From assembly GCF_900100955.1 (NCBI RefSeq), contig NZ_FNCC01000024.1, forward strand, positions 1 through 64,000: 64,000 bases of DNA, given 5' to 3'. The notes below the pieces were generated by a model. The model saw only the letters and a program-made list of their open reading frames with translations, was not told where the DNA came from and did not search any database. A program made the translations under genes and the position numbers. Positions 49,556 to 58,325 of the stretch are shown piece after piece. Every line of letters starts with the position of its first letter. The stretch's first letter is position 1. This DNA is from Lentzea fradiae. Lineage in GTDB: Bacteria; Actinomycetota; Actinomycetes; Mycobacteriales; Pseudonocardiaceae.

Positions 49556-51627
49556 CGGAGAACCACTTCGGCACTGTCATCGAGGACCCGCACCGGTGGA
49601 TGGAGAACACCGCGAGCGCGGAGTTCCGCGACTGGGTCACCGCCCAGGGCGAGGCCGCGGAGCGGTGGTTCGCCGCCCGGCCGGACCGGGAGGACGTCGT
49701 CGCGCGGGTCGCGAAGGCGTGGGACGGCCTGGTCGAGCTGAGCAACGTGCAGGTCGCCGCGACCGGTGTGCACTGCATGGTCAGGGGCAGCGGCGAGGAC
49801 GTGCCGTCCCTGGTCAGGCTGGACCCCGGCACCGGCGCGGCCGAGGTCCTGGTGGCACCGGACCGGATCAGCCTGCCCGACGTCCGCTCGCACATCAGCA
49901 TCGACTGGTACACGCCCTCGCCGGACGGCCGCCACATCGCGGTCGGCGTGTCCCACGACGGCACCGAGGACCACGTCCTGCTCGTCGTCGACCGGCACGG
50001 GGAGTTCGTCCCGGACCTCGCGGTGCCGCGGATCATGCCGTTGCGCACCAACCGCGCCAGCATCGGCGGGGTGGCCTGGGCCCCCGACAGCTCCGGGTTC
50101 TGCTACCTCCAGTGGCGCGAGCTGCGCGAGGGCGACGACCCCGCGACCCGCTACCAGGACGCGGCCACCTGCTACCGCGCGGTCGACCGCCTCGACGTGG
50201 AGCACGTCCTGCTGCGCGGGAGCCTGGACCCGGAGGTCGGCCTCGACCCGGACGACGTGCCCCTGGTGACCTTCGCCGACCGGGACACGCTGGTCGCGAC
50301 GATCGTGCACGGGTCAGCCAAGGAGCGGACCCTGCACCTCGCCGACGCCGCCGGGCTGGGCTCGCCGTCGCGGCTGTCCTGGCGGCGCGTGGCGGTCCCG
50401 GCCGACGCGGTGCACGTCTGGACCGCGGGCGCCGGGTACCTCTACACCGGCGGGCCCGTCACCGGTGGCTGGCGGATCGACCGCGTACCGCTCGACGACC
50501 CCGCTCCCGGCAACCGGCGGCTCGTGGCCACCGGACACGACGAGGCGCTGGAGGACATCGGGTTCGTGCGCGACCGCCTGCTGCTGCGGTGCCTCGTCGA
50601 CGGAGCGGCCGGACTGCGCGTGGTGCGGCCTGACGAGGGTGCCGACGTGGTGCCGGTCCGTTTGCCGTTCCCGTGCGGCATCCCCAGCTGGGGGTGGACC
50701 GACGTCGGCGACGTGCACGTGCTGCTGTCCTCGTGGACCCGTCCGCCCGGTGTCTGGCGGCTCGACCAGGAGGCGTCGGCCCTCGTCCCGGTGCCCGCCC
50801 CCGGAGCGGCCGGTGACGTCGCGGACGCCGCCGTGTCCTGGCAGGAGCAGGTGACCGCCTCCGATGGCGTCGAGGTGCCGCTGACGATCGTCGGCGCGCC
50901 CGGCGTGCGTCGTGACGGTGAGCGCCCCGTCCTGCTCACCGCGTACGGCTTCTTCGGCATCACCCTGCGACCGGCCTACAACCCGGCGCTGCGGGTGTGG
51001 ACCGACCTCGGCGGCCTGTTCGCCGTCGCCCACGTGCGCGGAGGCGGTGACCGCGGCGACGACTGGTACCGCGCCGGGCACCGCGAGCACAAGGAACGCA
51101 CGATCCAGGACTTCCTCGACTGCGCGGAGCACCTCGTCGCCCGCGGCTACACCGCACCGCGCCTGATCACCGCCGAGGGCACCAGCGCGGGCGGCCTCAC
51201 CGTCGGCGGTGCCATGGTCCGGCGCCCCGACGCGTTCGGCGCGGTCGTGCTCAGGGTGTCGCTCACCAACACCCTCCGCCTGGAGATGCACGAGAACGGC
51301 CCGCCCAACATCCCCGAGTACGGCACGGTCACCACCCCGGAAGGACTCGCGGCACTGCTCATCACCGACACGTGCCGCAGGGTGCGCGACGACGTCGCCT
51401 ACCCGCCGGTGCTGCTGACCGTCGGGCTCAACGACACGCGCGTCCTGCCCTGGCAGCCCGCCAAGCTCACCGCCGCGTTGCAGGCGGCCGCGGGGTCGCG
51501 GGCACCGGTCCTGCTCCGCGTCGAGCACCACGGCGGCCACGGCGTCGGCGCGTCCAAGAACCAGATCGACGGCGAGTTCGCCGACCGGCTCACCTTCGCC
51601 CTGGCCCACCTGCGAGAGGAACACTGA
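49552..51627 (+). CDS. Prolyl oligopeptidase-family (S9A) serine peptidase
   Basis: This 691-aa peptidase has an N-terminal EDPHRWMEN motif, a seven-blade propeller region (about 70-420) and an alpha/beta-hydrolase domain. The triad is Ser545 in GTSAGG, Asp628 in GLNDTRV and His663 in HHGGHG. The conserved AYGFFGITLRPAYNP segment marks the S9A subfamily. No signal peptide is seen, so it acts in the cytoplasm. The GTG at 49552 overlaps the NRPS stop (49549 is an alternative). S9 peptidases inside NRPS clusters often cleave leader residues or inactivate the product for self-protection. The choice between these is inference. Confidence 0.9.
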   Translation: MTENHFGTVIEDPHRWMENTASAEFRDWVTAQGEAAERWFAARPDREDVVARVAKAWDGLVELSNVQVAATGVHCMVRGSGEDVPSLVRLDPGTGAAEVLVAPDRISLPDVRSHISIDWYTPSPDGRHIAVGVSHDGTEDHVLLVVDRHGEFVPDLAVPRIMPLRTNRASIGGVAWAPDSSGFCYLQWRELREGDDPATRYQDAATCYRAVDRLDVEHVLLRGSLDPEVGLDPDDVPLVTFADRDTLVATIVHGSAKERTLHLADAAGLGSPSRLSWRRVAVPADAVHVWTAGAGYLYTGGPVTGGWRIDRVPLDDPAPGNRRLVATGHDEALEDIGFVRDRLLLRCLVDGAAGLRVVRPDEGADVVPVRLPFPCGIPSWGWTDVGDVHVLLSSWTRPPGVWRLDQEASALVPVPAPGAAGDVADAAVSWQEQVTASDGVEVPLTIVGAPGVRRDGERPVLLTAYGFFGITLRPAYNPALRVWTDLGGLFAVAHVRGGGDRGDDWYRAGHREHKERTIQDFLDCAEHLVARGYTAPRLITAEGTSAGGLTVGGAMVRRPDAFGAVVLRVSLTNTLRLEMHENGPPNIPEYGTVTTPEGLAALLITDTCRRVRDDVAYPPVLLTVGLNDTRVLPWQPAKLTAALQAAAGSRAPVLLRVEHHGGHGVGASKNQIDGEFADRLTFALAHLREEH

Positions 51628-52667
51628 TGTCCGCGGATGACATGCTGCTGCTGGACCGCGCCGCGGTCGAACGGTGTCTGGCGGCCGTCGACCCGGTCGC
51701 CGTCGTGGAGACGACGCTGCGGGCACACGCCGACGGCCGCACCCAGCTGCCCGCCGAGGGATACCTGAGCTGGACCAACCGGCACGGCGCGTACTCCCGG
51801 TCGCTCGCGATGCTCGGCTCGGTCACCGACCCCGAACCCGTCTACGGGCTCAAGGTCGTGAACGCGGCGACCAGCAACCCCGGGTTCGGGCTGGACCGGG
51901 CGGGCGGCGTGGCCATGCTGTTCGACCCGGAGACGGCCCGGCCGGCGGTGCTCGCCGAAGCGGCCGTGCTCAGCGCCCTGCGCACCGCGGCCTACACGGT
52001 GCTGTCGCTGCGCCACCTCGGGCCGGAGTCACCGGACGCCGTCTCGGTGCTCGGCTGCGGGGCGCTGGCCCGCACCCACCTGCGGCTGCTGGCGAAGGAC
52101 CCCGGCATCACCAGGGCGTTCGCGCACGACCTCGACCCGGCGCGCGCCCACGCCCTGCGCGACTGGGCCGCCACCGAGATCCCGAGCGTGACGGTGGACG
52201 TCGTGCCCGACGCCGAGAGCTGCGTCGCGGCCAGCTCGGTGCTGATCACGGTGACCACCTCGTCGTCGCCCTACATCCCGCCGTCCTGGTTCACCCGGCC
52301 CACGTTCGTCGCGCACGTCTCGCTCGACGACGTCGACACCGACGTGTTCCGGGAGGCCGAGGCCGTCTACGTCGACGACCTCGAGCTCGTCGTCGACAAC
52401 CCCCGGCGCATCCTCGGCGCCCTGCTCGGCGCGGGCACGCTCGACCCGGACCCGTCCGGCGCCCGGCCGCGCGTCGAAGGCAGCCTCGCCGACGTGCTGG
52501 ACGGCCGGGTGCCCGCCGTGCGTCCCGTGCGGGGCAACGTCGTGTCCAACCCGTTCGGCATGGCCGTGCTCGACGTCGCCCTGCTCGCGGCGGTCGTCGC
52601 CAACGCCCGCGCGACCGGCGAGGGCGTGCTGATCAACCTCGTGGACGGTCTTCGTGCGAACGCCTGA
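51627..52667 (+). CDS. SbnB/ornithine cyclodeaminase-family dehydrogenase
   Basis: This 346-aa protein of the ornithine cyclodeaminase/mu-crystallin family has an N-terminal substrate domain (LPAEGYLSWTNRHG and VYGLKVVNAATSNPGFGLDR) and a Rossmann domain (VSVLGCGALARTHLRLL). SbnB-type members oxidise the SbnA product N-(1-amino-1-carboxyethyl)-glutamate to 2,3-diaminopropionate and 2-oxoglutarate. VioK plays this part in viomycin biosynthesis. With the SbnA-like gene at 54884 and the carbamoyltransferase next door, this role is likely here. It starts on the last base of the previous stop (TGATG). Confidence 0.87.
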   Translation: MSADDMLLLDRAAVERCLAAVDPVAVVETTLRAHADGRTQLPAEGYLSWTNRHGAYSRSLAMLGSVTDPEPVYGLKVVNAATSNPGFGLDRAGGVAMLFDPETARPAVLAEAAVLSALRTAAYTVLSLRHLGPESPDAVSVLGCGALARTHLRLLAKDPGITRAFAHDLDPARAHALRDWAATEIPSVTVDVVPDAESCVAASSVLITVTTSSSPYIPPSWFTRPTFVAHVSLDDVDTDVFREAEAVYVDDLELVVDNPRRILGALLGAGTLDPDPSGARPRVEGSLADVLDGRVPAVRPVRGNVVSNPFGMAVLDVALLAAVVANARATGEGVLINLVDGLRANA

Positions 52668-53640
52668 CACGACGTGCGCCGGCGTCTCCGGCCTGCTGAG
52701 CAACGCGGACCTGACCGCCGACGAGGTCGCCGTCCTGGTCGAGCGCGCCGGCGCCTGGTTCCGCGACGGTCCACCGGCCACCAAACCGCTGGACGGCACC
52801 TTCGTGGGGATCTGGTTCGAGCTGACCTCGACCAGGACGCGCACCGCGTTCAGCGTGGGCGCGGGCAGGCTCGGTGCCACGCCGGTGCCGCTGTCCGGGG
52901 CGGAGCTGCAGACCTCCACCGGTGAGACGCCGGAGGACACCGCGAGGGTGCTCGGCGGGATGGTCGACGGCATCGTCGTCCGCAGCACCCACTCCACCGC
53001 GCGGCTGGCGGCCTTGGAGGCCGCGGCCGGGGTGCCGTTCATCAACGCCATGGCCGAGGACGAACACCCCACGCAGGGGTTGTGCGACCTCGCCACCCTG
53101 GCGGTGCACTTCCCGCGGTTGTCGGGACTGCGGGTCCTCTACGTCGGCGAAGGCAACAACACCGCGAGCGCCTTGGCGCGCGCGGCGGCGAAGGTGCCCG
53201 GCCTCGCGGTGACCTTCGCCGTCCCGGAGGGGTACGGCCTGCCGGAACAGCTGGTGCGGTCCGCGCACGAGGAAGCGTCCCGCGAGGGCGGTCTCGTCGA
53301 GCAGTGCCACGACGTGGGCCGGCTCGGACGTGACGTCGACGTCGTCTACACCACCAGGTGGCAGACCACGGGCACGAGCAAGAGCGACCCCGCGTGGCGC
53401 GAGCGGTTCGAGCCCTTCCGGGTCGACGACGCGTTCCTGCGGCGCTTCCCCGGAGCGTTGTTCATGCACGACCTCCCCGCCCACCGCGGCGACGAGGTCA
53501 CCGGGGACGTGCTCGACGGCCCGCGCTCGATCGCCTGGTCGCAGGCGCGGATGAAGTTGTACAGCGCGATGGCGGTGCTCGCGCACGTCTTCGCCCGGCC
53601 GCTCGGCGACGCCGCGGACCGGATCGACCGGACGAGGTAG
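52654..53640 (+). CDS. Ornithine carbamoyltransferase-like enzyme with altered amine site
   Basis: This 328-aa aspartate/ornithine carbamoyltransferase-fold protein has intact carbamoyl-phosphate motifs (STRTRT near residue 55, EDEHPTQGLCD near 135). The amine-binding motifs differ from true ornithine enzymes: HCLP is HDLP (Asp273 in FMHDLPAHRG), and the SMG-type loop reads VVYTTRWQTTG. It therefore probably carbamoylates another amine. VioL of viomycin biosynthesis, which acts on diaminopropionate to give beta-ureidoalanine, is the closest functional model in context. It overlaps the SbnB-like gene by 14 bp. Confidence 0.87.
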   Translation: MRTPDTTCAGVSGLLSNADLTADEVAVLVERAGAWFRDGPPATKPLDGTFVGIWFELTSTRTRTAFSVGAGRLGATPVPLSGAELQTSTGETPEDTARVLGGMVDGIVVRSTHSTARLAALEAAAGVPFINAMAEDEHPTQGLCDLATLAVHFPRLSGLRVLYVGEGNNTASALARAAAKVPGLAVTFAVPEGYGLPEQLVRSAHEEASREGGLVEQCHDVGRLGRDVDVVYTTRWQTTGTSKSDPAWRERFEPFRVDDAFLRRFPGALFMHDLPAHRGDEVTGDVLDGPRSIAWSQARMKLYSAMAVLAHVFARPLGDAADRIDRTR

Positions 53641-53645
53641 GGGAA

Positions 53646-54884
53646 ATGGTGCGCAACGTGAACGGTGAAGTCCTGTTCGTGGAAAGCAACCTCACGGGGT
53701 ACAACGCGATCGCGTTGTCGCTGGCGGCGGAACAGGGGCTGCGCACGCACTTCGTCGCGCGTGACCCGCGTGAGTACGTCGGCATGAAACCCGACGTGCT
53801 GTCGCTCGCCGACAGTGTGTCCGTTGTGGACACCTACGACGTGGGCAAGCTGCTCAGCTTCGCGCAGCAGCGTTCGGTGATCGGCATGGTGGCCGTGGAC
53901 GACTACCGCCTGATTCCCACGGCCGTGACCGCGCAGCAGCTCGGGCTGCCGCACGCCGACGTGAACGGTCTCGTGCAGACGCATTTCAAGGACCGCGCGC
54001 GGGTGCTCACCAAGGGCATCGGGCGCACCGTCGAGCACGCCGTGTTCAGCCCGGACCAGGACGAGGTGACGAGTTCCCCCATCGGGTACCCGTGTGTCGT
54101 CAAACCGGTCGACGACAGCGGCAGCACCGGTGTCCGGCTGTGCCACGACGACCGGGACTTCGCCGAGGCGGTGGAGCGCGCCCGCGAGGTCCGCCGCAAC
54201 CTGCGCGACTACCTGTGCTCGCCCCACCTGCTCGTCGAGGAGTACGTCCCCGGTGTCGAGTACACCGCGGAGTGCATGTGGGACACCGTGCGCGGCCGCT
54301 GGCAGCTCATCGGCTACACGAAGAAGCTGCTGGGCCCGCCGCCGTTCCCGGTGGAGACCGGCGCGGTGTTCCCGTACTTCTTCGAGCCGGAGTTCGACCG
54401 CGTGGTGGAGGAGACGGTGTACGCGTGGCTGGCGGCCACCGGTCACCGCCACGGCTCGGCGCACGTCGAGTTCAAGGTCGACGGGGACTCCGTCGCGCTC
54501 ATCGAGATCAACCCGAGGCTCGGTGGCGACCAGATCCGCGACCTGATCCGGCTCACCAGCGGTGTCGACCCGATCGACCTGTACATGGGCCTCTACCTGG
54601 GCCGTGACGTGCGGGTGGAGCGCGCCCCGCGCACCGGCCGGTACGCCACCAGCTTCTACAAGCTGCCCGCCCGCCTCGGCCGGGTCGTGTCCGTCCGCGC
54701 GCCGGAGGGCGACTACGAGGGCGTCGTGCGCAGCAACCTCACCACGCAGCCCATGGACGTCACCGGCGTGCGCGACAACGATGACCGGCTCGGCTACGTC
54801 ATCACCACGGCCGACGACTTCGACAGGTCGATCCGGCTCGCCGAGCTGTTCATGGACGACGTCGCCGTGGAGTACCAGTCGTGA
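53646..54884 (+). CDS. ATP-grasp carboxylate-amine ligase
   Basis: This 412-aa ATP-grasp protein has the central glycine-rich loop YPCVVKPVDDSGSTGVRL (about 150-167), EEYVPGVEYTAE and the metal-binding FKVDGDSVALIEINPRLGG (about 280-298). The family forms amide or peptide bonds by acyl-phosphate chemistry, as in L-amino-acid ligases and DdaF of dapdiamide synthesis. It could join a diaminopropionate or ureidoalanine unit to another acid without an NRPS module. The ATG at 53646 follows TAGGGGAA. It lies 5 bp after the carbamoyltransferase and shares codon bases with the SbnA-like gene. Confidence 0.88.
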   Translation: MVRNVNGEVLFVESNLTGYNAIALSLAAEQGLRTHFVARDPREYVGMKPDVLSLADSVSVVDTYDVGKLLSFAQQRSVIGMVAVDDYRLIPTAVTAQQLGLPHADVNGLVQTHFKDRARVLTKGIGRTVEHAVFSPDQDEVTSSPIGYPCVVKPVDDSGSTGVRLCHDDRDFAEAVERAREVRRNLRDYLCSPHLLVEEYVPGVEYTAECMWDTVRGRWQLIGYTKKLLGPPPFPVETGAVFPYFFEPEFDRVVEETVYAWLAATGHRHGSAHVEFKVDGDSVALIEINPRLGGDQIRDLIRLTSGVDPIDLYMGLYLGRDVRVERAPRTGRYATSFYKLPARLGRVVSVRAPEGDYEGVVRSNLTTQPMDVTGVRDNDDRLGYVITTADDFDRSIRLAELFMDDVAVEYQS

Positions 54885-55843
54885 TGTTCGAGTCCTACGC
54901 CGACGTCGGCGGCGGCACCCCCTTGGTCCGGCTCAAGCGCCTGTTCGCGGGGCACGACGTGGACGTGCTCGCGAAGCTGGAGTTCCTGAACCCCGGCGGG
55001 AGCATCAAGGACCGCCCGGCGCGCCACGTCGTGCGCCAGTGGCTCAGGCAGGGGGTGCTGCGGCCGGGGATGCGGGTCGTCGAGAGCACGTCGGGCAACT
55101 TCGGCGTCGCGCTCGCCGCCCAGGCCAGGGCCCACGACCTGGCGTGCACGCTGGTGGTCGACCCGCTCGTGCGCCCGCTCAACCTCGCCCTGATGCGGCA
55201 GCACGGCGCCGAGGTGGTCCAGGTCGACCGCAAGGACTCCCAGGGCGGCTACCTGCACACGCGGCTCGCCGAGGTGCACCGCATCCTCGCGGCGGACCCG
55301 CGGGCGGTGTGGGTCAACCAGTACGCCAACCCGCTCAACTGGCAGGCCCACTACGAGGGCACGGGGGAGGAGCTGGTCGCGGACCTGCCCGGCCCTCCCG
55401 ACCACCTGGTGGTCGCGCTGAGCACGGGCGGCAGCCTCATGGGCACCGCGAGGCGCCTGCGCGAGTCGTACCCGGACGTCGAGGTGGTGGCGGTCGACGC
55501 GGTGGGATCGGTGATCTTCGGCGGACCGGCGGGTCCCCGCCGCATCCCCGGCATCGGCGCCAGCCGCCGGCCGGAGCTGCTCGACACCGACCTCGTCGAC
55601 CGGGTCGTGCACGTGACGGACGACGAGTCCGCCGCGGGGTGCCACGACCTGCTCGCGGCGGAGTCGATCATGGCCGGCGGCTCCTCGGGATCGGTGGTCG
55701 CCGCCATCCGCAAGCTCCTCCCGCGGCTGCGGCCGGGCGCCCGCGTCGTGACCCTCTTCCCCGACCGGGGCGAGAGGTACTTCGACGTGATCTACCAGGC
55801 GGACCCCGTCGTCGAACCCCTGCACGCCCACCTCATCGGATGA
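54884..55843 (+). CDS. SbnA-like PLP synthase (cysteine synthase family)
   Basis: This 319-aa fold-type II PLP enzyme has Lys42 in NPGGSIKDRPA, the substrate loop ESTSGNFGVALA and the PLP-phosphate loop STGGSLMGTARRL. Cysteine-synthase relatives such as SbnA and VioB condense O-phosphoserine with glutamate. The product is turned into 2,3-diaminopropionate by the SbnB partner. Residues near the N-terminus (GGGTPLVRLKRLF) match the subfamily layout. The ATG at 54884 overlaps the previous stop, and a GTG at 54881 is equally possible. O-phosphoserine use would link it to phosphorylated intermediates of the cluster. Confidence 0.87.
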   Translation: MFESYADVGGGTPLVRLKRLFAGHDVDVLAKLEFLNPGGSIKDRPARHVVRQWLRQGVLRPGMRVVESTSGNFGVALAAQARAHDLACTLVVDPLVRPLNLALMRQHGAEVVQVDRKDSQGGYLHTRLAEVHRILAADPRAVWVNQYANPLNWQAHYEGTGEELVADLPGPPDHLVVALSTGGSLMGTARRLRESYPDVEVVAVDAVGSVIFGGPAGPRRIPGIGASRRPELLDTDLVDRVVHVTDDESAAGCHDLLAAESIMAGGSSGSVVAAIRKLLPRLRPGARVVTLFPDRGERYFDVIYQADPVVEPLHAHLIG

Positions 55844-55875
55844 CCACACCCACCCGCCGGAAGGAACCCAAGAGC

Positions 55876-57000
55876 GTGAAGCCCCATGTGATGATCGTCG
55901 GCGCCGGACTGCTCGGGTACGGCGTCCTCGAACTGCTGATGCGCCGGTCCGAGGACGTGCGCATCACGGTCGTGGGCACCGACCGGGAGCAGACCCGCCG
56001 CCGGGCCAACCTCGCCCTGCACGCCGTCACCCAGATGGGTTACTACCCGTCGGTGGAGGCCGACCAGGTCGACCTCTTCGACGTCGACCGCACCGCCGAG
56101 CTGATCGCCCGCGTGGCACCGGACGTCATCTTCACCACGGCGAGCCTCCAGCCGTGGTGGCAGATCTTCGAGCTGCCCAAGGCGCTGGCGGAGGAGATCG
56201 ACCGGGCGTCGATCGGCCCGTGGCTGCCGATGCAGCTCACCCTCGTCTACCACCTGATGCAGGCCGTGCGCCGCGCGGGCTCCGACGCCAAGGTGGTCAA
56301 CGCCGCCCTGCCCGACGTCACCCACGCCCTGCTCGACACCGCCGGGCTCGCACCGACCATCGGCGTGGGCAACGTCGCCAACGTCGTGCCGGGTCTGCGG
56401 CGTGCGGCGGCCGACCTGCTGGACGTGCCGCTGCGCTCGGTGCAGCTGCGGCTGGTGGCCGAGGCGTTCGTCAGCAGTGGCCTGAAGAACGACCACACCG
56501 TCAACGGCGCGCCGTACCTGCTGCACGTGCTGGTCGACGACGTCGACCGCACCGCGGACGTGTCGGTGCCCGACGTCGTGCGGCTGCTGTCCACCCGCTA
56601 CGCCAGGATCGGCGCCCGTGACGGCACCCGGCTGACCGCCGCGTCCGCGCTCACGGTGCTCGACGCCGTCCTCGACGACACGGGTGCCGTGGTGCACGCG
56701 CCCGGCCCGAACGCGCTGATCGGCGGCTACCCGGTGCGGGTGTGGCGGGACCGCGTCGAGCTCGCCCTGCCGGAGGGGGTCACCGAGCAGCAGGCCCGAG
56801 AGGTGAACGAACGCGCGATGGTGTTCGACGGGATCGCCGAGGTGCGCCCCGACGGCACGGCCGTCTACACGCCCGAGAACATGGCCATCATCGAGAAGTT
56901 CCTCGGCTACTCGGCTCGGACGGTGCACCTGGACGAGTCCCGGGCGCAGGCAGAGGAGCTGGGCGCGGCCTACCGCGCCTTCCGGGACGGCCTGTCGTGA
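55876..57000 (+). CDS. Saccharopine/homoserine dehydrogenase-like Rossmann enzyme
   Basis: This 374-aa protein has an N-terminal nucleotide-binding motif, MIVGAGLLGYGVLELL (GxGxxG), a TDREQTRRRA basic patch suggesting NADP, and a C-terminal substrate domain with VVNAALPDVTHALLDTAG and SSGLKNDHTVNGAPY. It is related in fold to saccharopine dehydrogenases but is not an obvious orthologue. The substrate is unknown. The GTG at 55876 has an AAGGAA ribosome site, and an ATG at 55840 overlapping the previous stop is an alternative. As an oxidoreductase in the amino-acid block it may tailor the ATP-grasp or aldolase-derived unit. Confidence 0.78.
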   Translation: MKPHVMIVGAGLLGYGVLELLMRRSEDVRITVVGTDREQTRRRANLALHAVTQMGYYPSVEADQVDLFDVDRTAELIARVAPDVIFTTASLQPWWQIFELPKALAEEIDRASIGPWLPMQLTLVYHLMQAVRRAGSDAKVVNAALPDVTHALLDTAGLAPTIGVGNVANVVPGLRRAAADLLDVPLRSVQLRLVAEAFVSSGLKNDHTVNGAPYLLHVLVDDVDRTADVSVPDVVRLLSTRYARIGARDGTRLTAASALTVLDAVLDDTGAVVHAPGPNALIGGYPVRVWRDRVELALPEGVTEQQAREVNERAMVFDGIAEVRPDGTAVYTPENMAIIEKFLGYSARTVHLDESRAQAEELGAAYRAFRDGLS

Positions 57001-57040
57001 CGCCGCCCGGCTGTCGATCCACCACCTCGGAAGGTCTTTC

Positions 57041-58261
57041 GTGAGCACTGCTGCCGGATTGTGGAACCGCGTCCTGCCCTCGGGATGGCGGGAGTTGCCC
57101 AAGGTGGTCTGGGTGCTGGTCGCGGCGCGGGCGGCGAACCGGCTGGGCGCGTTCACGCTGCCCTTCCTCAGCCTCGTGCTCGTGCAGGAGTTCGGCGTGT
57201 CCGTGGCCGTGGCGGGCCTGCTGATCACCGGGTTCGGCGCCGCGACCATCCCGTCCCGCCTGCTGGGCGGCCGGTTCGCCGACCGGATCGGGCGCAAGGT
57301 CACCATCGTCATCGGTCTCGTCGGCTGCGCCGTGGCCCAGCTGCTGGTCGCCGCGACGAGCAGCCTGGTCGTCGTCGCGGTCGCGGTGCTGATCCTGGGC
57401 CTGGCGTTCGAGCTGTACGAACCGCCGAGCCAGGCGATCATCGCCGACGTCACCACGCCGGAGCACCGGTCGGCGGCCTACGGCCTGCTCGGTGCCGCCC
57501 TGGCCGGCGCGGCCGTCGGAGCGGGTCTGCTGGCCGCGTGGATCGGCCAGTTCAGCCTGCGGTGGCTCTTCGTCATCGACGCCGCCACCTGCCTCGCGTG
57601 CGCCCTGGTCGTGCTGTTCGTCCTGCCCAACGCGGAACGCGAGGTCAAGAGCGAGGAAGAACCGGTCCGCGCCCGCCCGTGGCGCGACCCCGGCCTGATG
57701 GCGATGCTCGCCGCGGGCACCGTGTTCGCCGTCCTGTACTACCTGATCACCTTCGGCGTCCCCCTCACCCTGGTCGAGCGTGGCCTGTCGGCCGAGCAGT
57801 TCGGCCTGCTGCTGGCGCTGGGGGCGTTGACCATCGTGCTCGGGCAGCCGCTGCTGGCGATGAGGAAGGTGGAGCAGCTCAACGACTTCACCGCCATGAC
57901 GATCGGGTACCTGCTGCTCGGCACGGGCCTGCTCGGCTACGCGGTGGCCACCAGCTTCACCGGCTTCGTCGTCGCCACGGTGATCGAAAGCGTCGGCGAC
58001 CTGGTCCTGCTCGGCAGGGCGTACTCGGTGGTGGCGACGCTGGCACCGGAACACGCGCGGGGGCGGTACATGGCGGTGTTCGGCACCAGCTGGGGTGCCG
58101 CCGCGGTCATCGCCCCGCTGGGCGGCATGCGGCTGCTCGACCTGACCAACGGGTTCGTGTTCTGGGTGACCTGCGCGGCGGCGTGCGCGGCACTGGCCGT
58201 CGCCCAGCCGTTCCTGCGCAGGTACCTGTCCGTCGCGCCCAAGCAGGAACTCGCGGCCTGA
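57041..58261 (+). CDS. MFS drug/product exporter
   Basis: This 406-aa major facilitator has 12 predicted helices. The motif-A loop reads GGRFADRIGRKV between helices 2 and 3 (about residues 77-88), and a second copy-like loop follows helix 8. It is of the DHA1 12-helix drug-efflux type and likely exports the peptide product, giving self-resistance. GTG 57041 follows CGGAAGG. A strong hairpin directly after the stop may lower transcription of the genes downstream. Confidence 0.9.
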   Translation: MSTAAGLWNRVLPSGWRELPKVVWVLVAARAANRLGAFTLPFLSLVLVQEFGVSVAVAGLLITGFGAATIPSRLLGGRFADRIGRKVTIVIGLVGCAVAQLLVAATSSLVVVAVAVLILGLAFELYEPPSQAIIADVTTPEHRSAAYGLLGAALAGAAVGAGLLAAWIGQFSLRWLFVIDAATCLACALVVLFVLPNAEREVKSEEEPVRARPWRDPGLMAMLAAGTVFAVLYYLITFGVPLTLVERGLSAEQFGLLLALGALTIVLGQPLLAMRKVEQLNDFTAMTIGYLLLGTGLLGYAVATSFTGFVVATVIESVGDLVLLGRAYSVVATLAPEHARGRYMAVFGTSWGAAAVIAPLGGMRLLDLTNGFVFWVTCAAACAALAVAQPFLRRYLSVAPKQELAA

Positions 58262-58271
58262 CCACTTCGCG

Positions 58272-58302
58272 CCGTCCCGGGTGCTCACCGCACCCGGGAC
58301 GG
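58272..58302 (+). terminator. 13-bp perfect hairpin inside the biosynthetic operon
   Basis: Bases 58272-58284 and 58290-58302 form a perfect 13-bp GC stem with a 5-nt loop. It lies 10 bp after the MFS stop and 24 bp before the next ATG. It could be a partial terminator or a processing site that sets lower expression of the caspase-like gene. Confidence 0.65.
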
Positions 58303-58325
58303 GCAGGACCACCTCGGGGGAACAC

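Noticed and set aside
51627-53640. Arginine or proline primary-metabolism genes
   Set aside because: The altered HCLP motif, the SbnA-like partner and the coupling to NRPS genes argue for a dedicated secondary-metabolite role.
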